Part shown: positions 11,586-23,940 of the stretch, piece by piece | Layout of the letters: each line of letters begins with the position of its first letter | Numbering within the stretch: position 1 is the stretch's first letter | Assembly (NCBI GenBank): GCA_000708835.1 | Contig: DF237375.1 | Span: 1 to 64,000 of the forward strand | DNA: 64,000 bases | From: Klebsormidium nitens | Taxonomy: Eukaryota > Streptophyta > Klebsormidiophyceae > Klebsormidiales > Klebsormidiaceae | Reading direction: 5' to 3' | The notes under the pieces: generated by a model | Told to the model about the DNA's origin: nothing | The model's database searches: none | The model's input: only the letters and a program-made list of their open reading frames with translations | Made by a program: the position numbers and the translations under genes

Positions 11586-14500
11586 ACAACGTGCAGAGTC
11601 CAGACCCTCAATTTCCGATGATAAAGTTTTTGAGCTGTGAAGGAGCCTTTGCGGTGATCGACACGAAGTAGGTACACCTGTGCACCACCTGTGGGTGTAG
11701 ATTTGTTTTCAAATACCGGTATATGAGTCAGCTTGTACTGCAGATTTGCACTGGCACGTGAAACCATAAACTTTGGTCCCATCTACAACACTCTTCTACA
11801 GATCCTCATGAAGCAAAACTGGTACAATGGCAAACTTGTACGTAGAGATCTGCTAGGAGGTTTTGGGACCGGTTTCCCAATTGGCAATCTGTTTGAACGT
11901 GCCACAGCCCACCGGCTCACCGGCATTCCAATGGGATTCCAATCGGTCAAAGAAGTGCAGTCACAAACTCGTTATATCTTGTCAGTGCAAGCGAATAAGC
12001 TACTCAATCTCACCTCAATCTGGTATGATAAGAAACGGCCGCCTGCTGAAGCCGCCGGTCTTCCTGACGTTTCTGAGAAACGTTTTATGGTTTTATGGTT
12101 GCGTGTCATCTTGGCCGTCGTGCGTCACCATTTCGTCCGAGGTCCTGGATGCTAGACGTCGACTACCGTTCTATAGAGAATTGAAGAACATGAGCATGTC
12201 ATTTCAGTTTCCGACACTAACGACAAAATCGACACTTAAAACCTTTGATAATCCACCTGAGATCGAAGAGGCTTACGTTTGTAACCGCGCATATGTTGCA
12301 TACTGTCAGTTCAATCATAGGCGTCAGCTTCACTGCTTCTGGTGCACGTTGACTTGGTCGAACACTTATCCCCATTGCTCCTTGAAGAGGCTGTACGCTT
12401 TTCCGACGAATTGAGTCAAAAAGATTACTGGGTCGTCTTTCAAGGCTCCCAAGAAACTTTGAAACAGTATTGGTAGTCCCTCGACGGGGTCAGATTCAAG
12501 TTTGCATCATTGGGATCCAACTTCAGAGAATCAAACCTTTGTCCGTTGCAGTTCTGCATGTTTCGATGGAAAGAGTTAGCCCCGTCTTGAATTGCAAGAA
12601 AATCTCGGTAGGGTCACCTTTGAGAATCGACCGTTACACGCTGAGAAGTGAGGGGTGCACGTCTGCAGACACAATCAAACTTGAGGTCGCAAGACCACAC
12701 CTCTTAAGGTTCAAACCCAAACCGGGGGCGCTTCCACCGTTTCCTTCATGCGTCCTTATCTTTTAGAGAAGCGCCCATCAATGGCAAATGAGTACGTTCC
12801 TTTGATGTTCTTTTTGGGAAGGGCCCTTCAATAAGATGGGCTCCAGCAAGAGGGATGTCATAGGGGACTAAAGTTTGGGGTTTAGGGAGCGAACGGTTCA
12901 GAAACATGGGGCTTGCGATGCGGGGCTGTGAGCGGATGTCCGTTCTCGTGGGACTTGGGTTCCTGTTCGCAGTAGTTAACGCATACGCTGCCGCGGGGGC
13001 GGTGCGATTGGCGGGCCCGGAAACGGTGGGCGGTATGAGGAACGTAGTAAGCCTTTGATGGAGCCCGTGCAATGCTGACGGAATTATTTTCCTTTTTTGA
13101 ATAATAAGTTGTAAACACCGCTTATCCACAGAGTAACATACGCCGATTGCTAGGTCGAGTACATGTCTGTCAACACTAGGTCAAGATCAGAACGGAATGC
13201 GTTTCCGGAAACGAATGGACGGATGGTAACGGATTTTGCAGTGCTCTCCCATCTTCGCCTTTCGATTCGGCAGGTGTTCACGGCTGGATGATCCGCCAAT
13301 CATCTAAAAGGTGCGCTGCTAACAGAGCGATCTGATCCGTGTTTCATTCAGGTGTATACACTGACTGTCGGACCGTCAGGGCTTCAAGGCACCCTAGGTT
13401 AGTCGAGCTTTCTCCAACATACACTCCGAACCGGAAGCAAAATAGCTTTCTGAATCGTCGGAAGGTTGCTTTTTGCGACTTCCACACAGAAGTTGGCTTG
13501 TGCAATAGCTGCGCAGCATACAATGAATCACACTTTCGAGAGCAGCGAACTTCAGTAGAAAAGATGAGAAGGGGCGGCAAAACCTCGGTAGCATCCTCGT
13601 CATGCTGCTCGTGAAAGTCGCCTGAGTCTGACGTCGAAATCTTCGAGTCGTGTTTTTTCCAAGGTGCTCCTGCGTCTTTTGATAAAGCGACATCTGCCTA
13701 CCAGTCAGGTGGCAGGTGGTCGCCTCTTTTTTACGAGTTGCCGAGTTCTGAGCTGGTTTCAAGTAGAGTACGGGTGGCTGTTGAGCGGGTCTCGAGCAGC
13801 CCTCGTCTACAGCCCTTCATCAAATTGAGCAGCCCTCTTTGACCGTTCACCTCTTTCCTCATTTGCATGCCTGATCCCTTCCCCACCCGTTGAAAAAGCA
13901 CAAGAACCAGAAGCAGGCTCTGTTTTGCGGCAGGTAAACCTGATTTTTCTTTCGCAGATATCAACGGGTTGGCACCCAGCACAGCTGACGTCACGCTGAC
14001 GCTGGCGCCAACCACGTGTTGCACCCCGGCGGGGAGCGGTTGCCAGGTGGGCTGTCCCGAGCATGCGCAACCAATACCATTAGCAGAGTCACTCCTCATC
14101 TTCAATTCAAGTCGGTCAGATTGAGCCACAGATGTCACATCACGTCTGCTTGCTTATAATCCAAGCCGCCTGCAGCTGGGGACATGATCGAAGCCGGGCG
14201 TATTGTTGGACTCCAAAGCTAATAATATTCCGCAGGCGCCCACTCGTCGAAGTCGCCAAATCAACAGGCTGAGCCGCCCTGTCATGGAGACCGTTTCGTG
14301 TCCGAATTGCGGCCGCCTTGTGAGTTTATCTCGTATTCAACGATCAACCCCTTTGAACTGAAAGGGCAGTCATACAACCTGGAACATAGTAGGTTAACCA
14401 CCCTTCTGCGAGGCGGTTAAAGCCTCGTCAGACACTCCTTACGCTCTTTCCGTTCCGTTTTGTAGGCAGTCACCGTCTTCGGTCGCACGGATGGAGAGGA

Positions 14501-15324
14501 GAGATCCTCAGCCATCGGTTCCGCTGTAGGGTGGCGCTTTGGGCTTTCCGCTGAGCAAGTGAGAACGGACGGAACCCAGCGGAACTCCTGATTCAGCCGT
14601 TCCGTTCTTCGTTAAGATACATGAAATCCATTTCTCCTTGTCTTCTGGGGCTGGCTAGCCCATGTCGGCTAAAGAATTTCTGGTCAATTCTGCGAGTACG
14701 AGCCCTCAAACTTGATCTCGAGGAAGTTGATTGCGGCTGCCGACTAAAGCGCTGAATCTTCTGTTTAGATTGCACAATGTCAAGCGCTTTAAATCGACGT
14801 CATAGGACCGCTGTATAGAAGTCACAAACAATACTTCGCATCCGAGTAGCTCGGCCTGTGCGCTGAAAGATTGATTTTGACTCCATCGGACGCATCTCTT
14901 GCAGGACCTTGTCGCGTCTAACACGTGGTGCGATCTCCGCTTGAGCGCCGGGAGCGGCGTTCCGTCTCAGTTCCGCCTATACTTGAACAACTCCGTCGCG
15001 GAACGGCCGGCCCCGACCAGATCAGCTAGCCTATCAGGAACAGGTAAACACGAACAGCTTGGAACGTGAGATCAAGCTATTTTAGGACAGTATTGCAGGA
15101 ACTCGTTGCAGTCAGACAAAGAGCCAGGCTTTCTTTGTTACGTGAATCCGGGGATGATGATGGTCAGAAACAGCAAAGCGGAACAGTTGTCCATTCTATA
15201 AAGAGTTGTCAAGTAACGCTGAAGGTACAAACTGAGCTCGATAGGAACGTCCCGAACCCAGAAACCGGAACGCTTTACTTGGTCCGAGCCTCGAAAAGGT
15301 TCTGATGCCCGGATCTGATCCTGT
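11586..15324. other. Gene-poor stretch
   Basis: Nearly 3.7 kb without a gene I can support. Open frames here (for example 11733-12155 and 11863-12414 on the plus strand, which overlap each other, and 13731-14138 on the minus strand) show no domains and no splice context. A short ATG segment at 14283-14318 followed by GTGAGT could be a 5' exon of the downstream membrane-protein gene, but its phase does not fit the next acceptor. Otherwise I see nothing. Confidence 0.4.
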
Positions 15325-18300
15325 ATGAAACAATGGGCTCGAAAAACACGAGTGTTCATCGCGTCGAAGTTTTGCGCTCTCCTCCGTGCAGTATCATGTC
15401 CAGCTGGCACCTTTGTAGTGGTTTACCTGGGCAACCCGTCGTGCCAGCAGAACTGCACAATCGACCAGACCTTTGTGAGTGCCCCTCGAATTTCCCCTGT
15501 CTCATTCGAGCCCCTCTTTTGGCAACAGCGCAATGTCACGAGATGTTCAATCTAGCATTTCAGCTTTATGGGTCTTTTCTTCAATGCAGGAGAACGTTCT
15601 CGAGGCAGTAGTAACGGGTCAGAGGTTTTCTCAAGGATTTACTCTTTTGTTATGAACGGCGGTTTCTATTATTGGGAGAAGCAGAAAACTTCTGGCTACA
15701 AGCAATCAAACCACATCCAGATGAACGTTTTTCCGAGCAAACGCACTACATCCAGGTCGAAGGTAACGACAACTAAACAGCCCAAAAAAGCAGAGCCCAA
15801 GAATACCCCATTCTAGGCTTCAAGACCCCGAAAGCCAAAACTTGCCCGTTCTGACAAACCCGATTCCGTTAACTCAGGTGAACGACGGTGTGAACCGGCC
15901 GAGCTGCGTCCAAGTTGACTGCGCCAAGAAGTATGCGAGCAAGCCGGTGTATGATCCGGTGACGCAGCTTTGCATAGCCACCACCGCCACCGACTGCCTC
16001 CTGGTGAGAATACGCTCCGTGTACCACGATCGCACGGTCCGAAGGCTTCTGGTGGCAATTAACGGTTGATTGCTTCTCCGCTTTGATCATGTTGCAGTTT
16101 CAAGATATTGACCATATTTGTACGAAGGACTAGAGGGCCCGGCCAGCGTAAACGCTGAACGGTGGAGATGTTTCAGAACCCATCAATGTCTAGACACACC
16201 AACTAACATGAGCTCTGGATCTGGAAGTTGATAAAGTTGATTTGACACGTGTCCCCGCCGTCGCTTGCTGACCAGTGAGCTTCTCTCGCAGAACTGCAAT
16301 ACCCCTTCGGGCAGCAGCGGCGGGGGCGTTCTGGTGGCGGGGCCCAGCGCGGTGAGTGTCCTCAAGAAAATGACCATGTTGTTTTAGTTAAGCGGGAATC
16401 TTAGAGGTCAGCTAGGATGTCTCATCGTAGCAATCGCTTACCAGTCCTGACCAAGATGTTATCTTTCAAATTTTAGTCGATTTGACAACTTTAGACCGTG
16501 CGTAATATAAGAGCCGCTCCGCCATCTGCATTTGCTTCTGGTTAGTGACCCGTGATTATCAAACCCTGGGTTACCCGACCTCAAATGCAAGTTTTGGCCG
16601 TCCCTAATCGTCCGCACAACCAGAGCAATCCGGGCTCTCATTTGCCACCGCGGACCTCTTACCGCAAACAACACCAGCTGCTTTTGCGGTTGCTATGGTA
16701 TAACAACGGTTGTAAACCCGGTTCTCGCTAACTATCCGCAGAACCAGACCGTTTCTGCCCCCAACTGTCACCACGGCACCCCCACAGCGGACAACTCCAG
16801 CTGCGTTTGCGATTTGGGTTACCAAACCGCGGCGGGTCAGGACTTCAGCAAGTACCAGTGGTGCACGGTGGTCGCCGTGGTCAACGCTAACCCGAGCGGG
16901 TCAGGCAGCAACGGCTCCAGTTATGTCGTAACCCAGGCGGCGAGCAACAGCACATCGACGGCGGTAGGTTTGATTTCACCAGATCTTAGAAAGAAGCAAT
17001 TTCGAAGGTCAGGTGGCGACTAACACTGCGTATTCATCGCATCTCTGTCGCCGGAGAATCGCGTCCGGTTCAACCTCTTGGAACAGCAAGTACGTTAAGT
17101 ACGATAAAAGACCTCGTAGGATTTGAGATGTTAAAGAAAGACGCCGTTGAGACAGCCCGCTCCCAAAGTCTACCATTTGACGAGTAACAAAAGATCGTGA
17201 GAGGCAAAGATGTCAAGACGTCGAAGCCGAGTCACTCTCCGTACGCTATGTGCAAAAGGAAGCATTCTCACCGTTCAATTGGCCCTCAAACTTTGGCCAC
17301 GGGCAAATGAAGTAATCAAACCCTCCTTTCAATTTCGTTGCGACCCGGCGCCCTTCGCTTTTCCCATCATCTCAATTTCAATGAACGTGTGTGAAGATCC
17401 ACAGTCGTTATTTCCACCTTAGGGCCCTTCGCTTTTAGCAATTTCTCAATTGTAGATACGATAGCTCGATTACCACGTGACATGTAGAATAATTGCACAG
17501 GCGATCCTGGGGGGCGCACTTGGCGGCAGCGCTTTCCTCTGCTGCACGTGCGGGTGCTGCTGGTACTGGCGCCGGCGGCGCGCGCGCGCGCGCGAGTCGG
17601 AGGACGAGGAGCGCGAGCGGCCGCGCAGGAAGAAGCGCGGAAAGAAGGACGGAAAGAAGGGCGAAAAGAAAGAGCGGAAGAGGAGAGGCAGCGAATCGGA
17701 TGGCGAGGTGAAAAGGATATGATGCGAAAGTGGCGAAACTGACAGTTTACAATTTGGGCCGGTCAAAGTGGATTGAATTATCGTGCCTTGTTGAGTGCAT
17801 AGTCTACAAAGCGGTAATCTTTTTACATCCGCGGATCTGGGGGTTGCTGAGAGTTCAAAGTAACCAACTCGCCAAGGATCGTCACTTCATTGACAAGAGT
17901 TTCCGGAGCTACTGAGATCAACGTACAACAGTTGCAAATCATGCATGCTCGTAAACGCTGATGCAGGAGTCGAGAATCTACAAAATACAAAGCATTAATC
18001 CATATGAGGAAACGTTCGGTCGTATCTGCTTGATTGAAACTTGAGGAGAGCGTGGTGTGGACCGCTACGTCGAACGAAGCCTGGTGTGAACCTAGTTTCT
18101 TTTCCTTCGAGTGAAAACGGGGCCATCCCATTCTGTGCCAGATCGAGACGGGTTCCTTAACCCCCACATACTTCGTAATTCTCCCCGACCTTTCATTCAT
18201 CCTCGAACGCGGTCAAAGACGAAGTCATCAAACTGCTGCAGAGATCATATTTCTCGCTTCCGTTGCTCACAGGAGCCGCCCGCGCCTTCCCCCGGGCCAT

Positions 18301-18839
18301 CATCGCCGAGCAGCGGCACGGCCATGCTGAGCCCCCCGGTCTCTCCACCCGGGCAGTGGAACGTCCCCCCCCAAATGATGTATCCTCCGTACGGTGACCC
18401 CCGTTTCTCCATGGGGGGGTTCCCGCGGCATTCTGTCATGGGCGGCCCTACCCCCCTGATGCCGATGATGGGCGGTACAGCTTACCCGGGGTATCCGCAG
18501 CAGCCGGTTGGTACCGTCATGGGACCGTCGGGGGAGGTTTACCTGGAGCAGAACCCGTACCTCGTGCAAGACTTTCGTATGGGCGCCCCGAGCGTGATCG
18601 GGGGGATGCGCGCAAGCGGCGCCAGCGTTTTCCCGGGAGATATGCGCGCAAGCGGCGCCAGCGTTTTCCCGGGAGATATGCGCACGAGCGGCGCTGGCGT
18701 TTTCCCAGGGGACATGCGCGCGAGCGTGATGGGGCTTCCCCCGGGGGGAATGCGCGCGAGCGGCGGGAGCGTTTTTCCGGGCGGGGGAGCGTATCCGATC
18801 CAAATGGGACTTAACATGTACGAACCGTATCGGGGATGA
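15325..18839 (+). CDS. Single-pass membrane protein: Cys-rich ectodomain, basic cytoplasmic stretch, 12-residue repeat tail
   Basis: The exons are 15325 (or 15392)-15474, 15878-16003, 16292-16351, 16742-16963, 17501-17707 and 18273-18839. All internal junctions are phase 0, with consensus splice sites except a weak donor at 17708 (GTGAAA). The ectodomain has paired cysteines resembling EGF-like modules (SCPAGTF, SCVQVDC, CVCDLGY) and several N-X-S/T sites. Exon 5 begins with a short hydrophobic span ending in a Cys cluster (AILGGALGGSAFLCC), then four arginines and a long Lys/Arg/Glu-rich region, as expected for a type I membrane protein. The last exon is Pro/Gly/Met-rich and ends in five 12-residue repeats. 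The 5' end is uncertain: ATG 15325 has an in-frame stop upstream but a weak signal peptide, so an upstream signal exon may exist. I do not recognise the family; a cell-surface or wall-contact role is inference. Confidence 0.6.
16618..16741 (+). repeat. Decayed copy of the 16742 splice junction and exon start
   Basis: The intron sequence from 16611 (TCCGCAC, then AACCAGAG) to about 16690 parallels the real junction (ATCCGCAG, then AACCAGACC) and the following exon. The parallel includes the tract matching ACAACTCCAGCTGCGTTTGCG, with substitutions and small gaps. The copy boundary at 16617/16618 lies 124 bases before the real exon start at 16742. The copy has lost its AG (GCAC). Confidence 0.65.
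18606..18785 (+). repeat. Five tandem 36-bp coding repeats
   Basis: Five consecutive 36-base units start at 18606, 18642, 18678, 18714 and 18750, encoding MRASGASVFPGD and variants. Units 1 and 2 are almost identical, and the fourth is the most diverged (MRASVMGLPPGG). The repeats keep the frame and sit at the cytoplasmic end of the membrane protein. The similarity of adjacent units points to recent expansion. Confidence 0.85.
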
Positions 18840-20239
18840 GCTGAAACATGACTTCCACGCTCAACGAGAGTTTTCAGTCTCCAATTGTAACACCAGAACA
18901 ACCTGAATTGATTCGATCAGCGACAGGCGCAACAGGTGACGTATGTGAACCGTCTCAGCTATTTCTACTGCAGTAGGCCGAGAGTTCCTGAAATCTCCGA
19001 TCCGGATGTAGAATCACTATTCGAGCGATTATGTTGTCGGCCTGTTTGCTTTCCCCGATAGGCGCGCTCGCCGACTTCAAATGGGGTTGAGAGACTGCCA
19101 CAAGTCTCTAAGCAAGTAGACTCATGAAACGAGCACCGTTGATCTGAAGCCGCACGTCCCTTTTGGTAGAAGTGTTGCTTTGTCAATTGACCGAATGTCT
19201 GGACTTCTTTGACGATCGGCTGGGTGGCCCGCCATGCATGGATCGGAAGCGACTGTCGAAGCTCAATTGTCAATTTGGCCCGTTGTCGGTACCTTTTGCT
19301 AGCGAATTATTTTTGCCTATTATTTCCAACTCGTCAAGAAAAAACTGAGACCGTGTAAAGCGTTGATTTTTACCGACCTGAATTGTACGGGTTTGGGAAA
19401 CCCCTTTTTGACAAAATTGTACGTAATCTGAACATTCGAAGGCACTTGTCCGCCTCGCTTATATATCTGTGCTTGCCAGTATAGGTATAACATATGGTAC
19501 ACACTTTATCATGGTCTACATGGCGACCAACGGCCGGCGCCTAACAGAACGTTTTCACACTTACAGATGTGCAGATGTAAAGCCGGTAGCAATTTAATTG
19601 GTAATCGAGAGATACGTTGCGCTTCTCCATGTTCTTCCAAAAGTTACAAATATGTTCGCAAACCCGTACAAGACAGCGATATCAATCCCATTGGAAGCAC
19701 GTCATCACTCGTCTTGCGGAACGTGCGTCTGTCCGAGCATGGGATTACATTGTTCATGCAAATGCCGCAAATCGAACTGTCGACCTATGCACGAGCTTCG
19801 CTAACGCGTGCCCGGTTACCAACGAACAGAGGCACAACATAGCCATGGCGACTTGCCACAAATGATGGTTTCCGCCTTAAAGTTGGTTTGGAGCTGAATG
19901 AAGACACCGAAAATTTGATTGCAGATGCGAGCTTTCAGCGCCCGATGATGCGTTCGGGACGCCATCGTGTGCGACATGCAATTCATATATTCATGCCAAC
20001 TGATGCATGCGTTTCAGTAGACGTTTGTTTGTCCACTGCATACCTTTGACCGCATACGCCCCTCAATGCTGTTGCACTTTCGGCCGATAACCTGCGCTCT
20101 ACTCCGTCCACTAAACCGAACCTCGCGATTTTCGCACAATAAACTCCTCAAGGGGCAAAACAGTAGACTCGAGTCCGCGTCACCTCCCATCACATATCCG
20201 CTTCCTTAAAACCCCCCAGCCTGGCACTCAAACCCACTC
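18840..20239. other. Intergenic, convergent 3' ends
   Basis: 1.4 kb lies between the stop of the membrane-protein gene (+) and the stop of the Gln/Ala-rich gene (-). No frame has a domain or splice pattern I can support. Confidence 0.45.
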
Positions 20240-23200
20240 TCATCTCCCCGACTCCATCGCCGATCCCCCTTGAGCGGCCGCCTGCTGCGCCTGCGCGGTC
20301 GCGACCTCCGTCTGCGCGGCCGTCAGCAGCTGCGCGGCCGCGTCGGCCGCCATGCCCGTCGCCGCCGCGCGCGCCATAAACGCCTGGTGCTCGGCGGGCC
20401 CCCCGGCCGCGGCTTGCAGCGCCGATTGCCGGGCGTCTGCCAGGGCCTGGGGGCTGAGAGCGGCGCCCAGGGGAGGCGTACCGGGGACAACTGGAGTTGG
20501 AACGGGCGTTGGAGCAACGACAACTTGCGGCTGCGTGGAAGGAAACGAAAGTAAAGTGTCAACGATGTTTTGAAGAAGCGGCCCGTAGTCTGCACAGTAG
20601 AGCGCCCAGATGAGACAATCCGGGGAGCAATCGGGGCTGAGACGGGCGTCGGGGCGATGACAACTTCTTCGATCAGCGGCCTTCGCTAACATGAAAGAAC
20701 CAGTTAAAAGACCTTTCTAAACTTGCTGCGGCCCTTATTGCCCACCGCTCATCGAGCAACTAATTACTAAATCGAACTGTTTTGGCTTCATTTTCCAAAT
20801 GTTTCAAAGAACGGGTGCTGAGATTGTTTTCAGTGCTGCGTTGACCTCGTAACTTGCCCCAGTCTATCCGCAGTCGGAATCCTAGCTCAGCATCGACGAC
20901 ATTGATCGTGTGGGATTGTTTTCTGTCAGGGTGAAGATTTCGCCTGTTGTTAAAACTTGATGAAGAAGTACAATTCTCCCCGAACTTGTGAAGAGCGACT
21001 GAAATACAAACCACCCAACCATTCAAAACGGGCTTTGCCCCGCGAACAACTAGGTTCGAGAATCTTCCTCACCTGCTGCGGCTTCCCTTCCCCACAACCG
21101 ACTGCGCCGCTTGGGCTGCCAACAAGGACAACTAGAGCGAGACCTTTCTCACCTGCTGCGGCATCCCCGCGACCACCGACTGCGCCGCTTGCGCTGCCAG
21201 CGCCTGCTGCGCCGCCGTCTTCGCCATCTGCTCCTCGGACGTCTTCGCGGCCGCGTCGCGCGTCGCGGCCGCCTGCTCCGAAATGGCGCTCGCGGCCGCC
21301 TCCTTGGCCGCGGTCTGAGCGGCTTCCGAAGCCGCCTGGATCAGAAACGAAGCCCCAGTTACGTTTCAGTCAAACCCGCGCTGAATTGAAGAATTTTTAG
21401 GACTTAAATGAATCCATGTCAAAGACACTCTAGGCGGAGGTCGAAAAGGCGCCAAGAGGACTGTGAAGATACAGTGAACGACGAAAGGCGAAGCTAGTCT
21501 CGCGGTCTGAGCGGCTTCCGAGGCCGCCTGGATCAGAAACGGGCTCCGGTAAGCTAAGGGGTCGGGATCGCGGAGTTTCGTATCTAGGATAAAATCTAAG
21601 CGCGCCTCCTCTAGAGGTCGAGGAAAGCATTTTGATCGGGAAAAACCGAACAGAGAAGCGGAAGCAAGTCTCCTCCTTGGCCGCGGTCTGCGCGGCTTCC
21701 GAGGCCGCTTGATAAAAAAACGGGTCCCCAGCTAAATTAGAAGGCTTAAAAATAAAGACTTTCGAGACTCAAGCGCGCCTCTGGTGGAGGTCGATAGTTG
21801 CGTCATCAACACATCCAAAGACCAGAAGACCAAAAAGGATTACGGTAAGCAAGACGCAGACGGTTAATCCGAAATACCTCAAGGCGCTCCGGTCAAAAAC
21901 GATTTTCGAACCGAGACAAGGAAGAGACTGACTGTTTCTCAGAAATATAAAGACCTGTGAGCACATTTTTCTGCCAAGCAATTAAAAGCGACGCCAGTAT
22001 CTAAAGCCGCCTTTGACGCCTCGTCTGACAACAAACATTTTCGGGTCGAGAGTTGGGTCCAGGATAAAAACTTCCTGTTCTGAAGTGACTACTGCGAGAG
22101 CAAGCTTTTGGAAGATCTTGCGTCATTTGAAGAGCGTGTCGAGAGGACGGAAATCCAACGCGCCCTCCCATCAGTCGCGATCGAGTTGCTTCTGCTGCCG
22201 CTGGAGCAAAATGGTGCTCACAAATGTCGGGCTAAAACAACGTACAAAAGCTTCATTATTTGTAACTTCGCTCGACTGAAAACCTGTTTTGAGAAACGGG
22301 TCTGAAGGAACGAAGACACGAAGGTAATCTTTGGCCACGAATTGAGCTGCCCATCCTCGAGGCCGTTTGAAATCCAAGAGGCACACGCTTCGCTTCGCAT
22401 GAAATAAAGGAGCATAAGCAGAAAATTAGAAATGCTCCATGACGTGAGCGAAGCCCATTGACATAGCCAGTGGCCGAAGCCGTTTCTGGAACCGCAGTCA
22501 GAGGTCCAGAGCAGGGGTGCCAACACTTTATGTCTGGCACGAAGTGGATATTAAGACGTTCAATCAAGCCCAGCGTCAAGAGACCAGAGCAAAGCTTTGT
22601 GGCCATGTTTTGGACCAGTCTTTATGAGGTGCCTCATTCTGAAACCTTTCCCTGAGTTGCAACCATGGAGAGAAAAGACTTTGAACAGAAGGGGAAAGCC
22701 GAAATCGAAAAGTCACAGGGGGGGGGCTCTCCGATTCAATCGGTGCGGATCAACTTCATGTGGAGTATGCTCTTTCCCAAGGACCCAAAAACTCCCACCA
22801 CAGATAACCAAATTCTAATGAACCGAGTGTCTCGATCTGTGCATAAAAGCATCCAACTTGTGCACAAATCCTGAAAATGCATTTTCAAGAAACAACGGTG
22901 GATGTTTCCCGATTTTAGGAGAGATTTCTATAACAACATAGCGCAGGTTACAATTACGGAATACTTGACACTCCTCACAGAATGACACCTCCAATCTAAC
23001 CCCAAAACGAGCTCATAGTCAAAACCCCACATTGTATGACGGTATTCCTCAATACGACCTCCTCAGCTTGCAACATCACCGCAGCAGGTGATGCCGTAGA
23101 AGGTAAGAGCTTTGGTGCATTATAAATATTCGATTGCGAACTCCTCTCACTTGAGAATCCGGCGACAAGTTTCATTGTCTCCAACTATCTTGGACCAACA

Positions 23201-23940
23201 GCACACCAACGCTTTCAAATCTTTCAGCTACAAGTAACTTTATCTCTCAAAGGATCGCACCTGCTTTTTGGTGTTCTCCTCCTTTGGCAACTCTTACAAA
23301 AATTGCAATAAAAGGATCAACCATATTGAAGACAAACTGACACCATGAAAATGCGCGCTTCGCACCAACCACCAACCAGTCCTGCAATTCGTTCTTATCT
23401 CAACGTGCATGCAAATGTGAGTACTGTTCAGGCCCTTGGAAAGCCCATATCGAACCAGAAAGCAAAAGGGAGACAACAAACCCAATTTTGTCAGCATAAA
23501 TGAAGCGTTCTTATAGACATTAAGTGGCTCTCTTGCTCAGCTCACACCCAAACCCGAAACCCAGACCCAGACCCAGACCCAGACCTGGAATTAGATCCAA
23601 AGTTGCTCACCTGCACCGCCGCCTGTTGCTTGACCTGCGTCTCCTGCGCTGCCTTCATCCCCAGCTCCTGCGCCGCTTGCTGCTTCTGCGCCGCTAGCAT
23701 AGCCATTTCCTGAGCCTGCTTTTGCGCCTGAACCGCTGCCATGGACGCCTTCTGCGCCTGTTCTTGCAGAGACAGGGGCCTGGGTTCTCCCTGCTGCTCA
23801 CCCCCCCCCTGCTGGCCCTGCTGCTGACCCCCCCCTTCTTGGCCCTGCTGCTGACCCCCCCCCTGCTGCTGCTGCTGTTCACCCCCCTGTTCCGGGGGAG
23901 CCTGCTTCTTGACGGCCGGTCCTTGCCCCTGGGATGCCAT
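20240..23940 (-). CDS. Gln/Ala-rich low-complexity protein
   Basis: The supported exons are 23940-23611 (110 codons), 21335-21153 (61 codons) and 20530-20240 (96 codons plus stop), all phase 0, giving about 267 residues if no exon is missing from the 2.3-kb gap between the first two. The first exon starts MASQGQGPAVKKQ and contains Gln/Gly tracts, then an Ala/Gln-rich helix (EQAQKASMAAVQAQKQAQEM). The second is Ala-rich (EAAQTAAKEAAASAISEQ), with a possible amphipathic helix or coiled coil. The third opens with a Pro/Val spacer (APTPVPTPVVPGTP) and returns to Ala/Gln helix. There is no signal peptide, membrane span or known domain. Donors are GTGAGC and GTGAGA, and acceptors are ATCCAG and CACGCAG. 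The introns hold several eroded copies of these exons. Function unknown. Confidence 0.55.
20531..20692 (-). repeat. Decayed upstream copy of the last exon's start
   Basis: On the minus strand the sequence around 20666-20610 (frame EEVVIAPTPVSAP) parallels the start of the real last exon at 20530 (PQVVVAPTPVPTP), with a spacing of about 140 bases. The copy's frame soon diverges from the exon. Confidence 0.6.
21071..21710 (-). repeat. Array of decayed exon copies around exon 21335-21153
   Basis: The acceptor and exon start (GATCCAG, then GCGGCTTC) at 21335 recurs at 21527 (nearly identical, same CAG) and near 21707 (CAG altered to AAG), spaced 192 and about 181 bases. Parallel tracts of intron sequence (a GAGGTCGA-containing block near 21435, 21610 and 21785) confirm a unit of roughly 180 bases. 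On the other side, the exon end with its donor (CCGCAGCAG, then GTGAG) at 21153 recurs 80 bases downstream at 21073. Both ends of one exon have therefore been tandemly copied. Confidence 0.75.
23785..23892 (-). repeat. Gln/Gly coding minisatellite
   Basis: Residues about 17-52 of the Gln/Ala-rich protein are imperfect repeats of the type GGGQQQGQ/E. On the plus strand these appear as CTGCTG runs alternating with C7-8 tracts. The C-tracts make this segment prone to slippage and to sequencing error. Confidence 0.8.

Noticed and set aside
11733-12414. Overlapping plus-strand open frames of 140 and 183 codons
   Set aside because: They overlap in different frames, show no domain and have no splice context.
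13731-14138. Minus-strand open frame of 135 codons
   Set aside because: No recognisable motif, no start or splice support, composition like the surrounding intergenic DNA.
17578-17594. GC dinucleotide run as a possible Z-DNA element
   Set aside because: It lies in the Arg/Ala codons of a coding exon and is explained by codon choice or a coding microsatellite.
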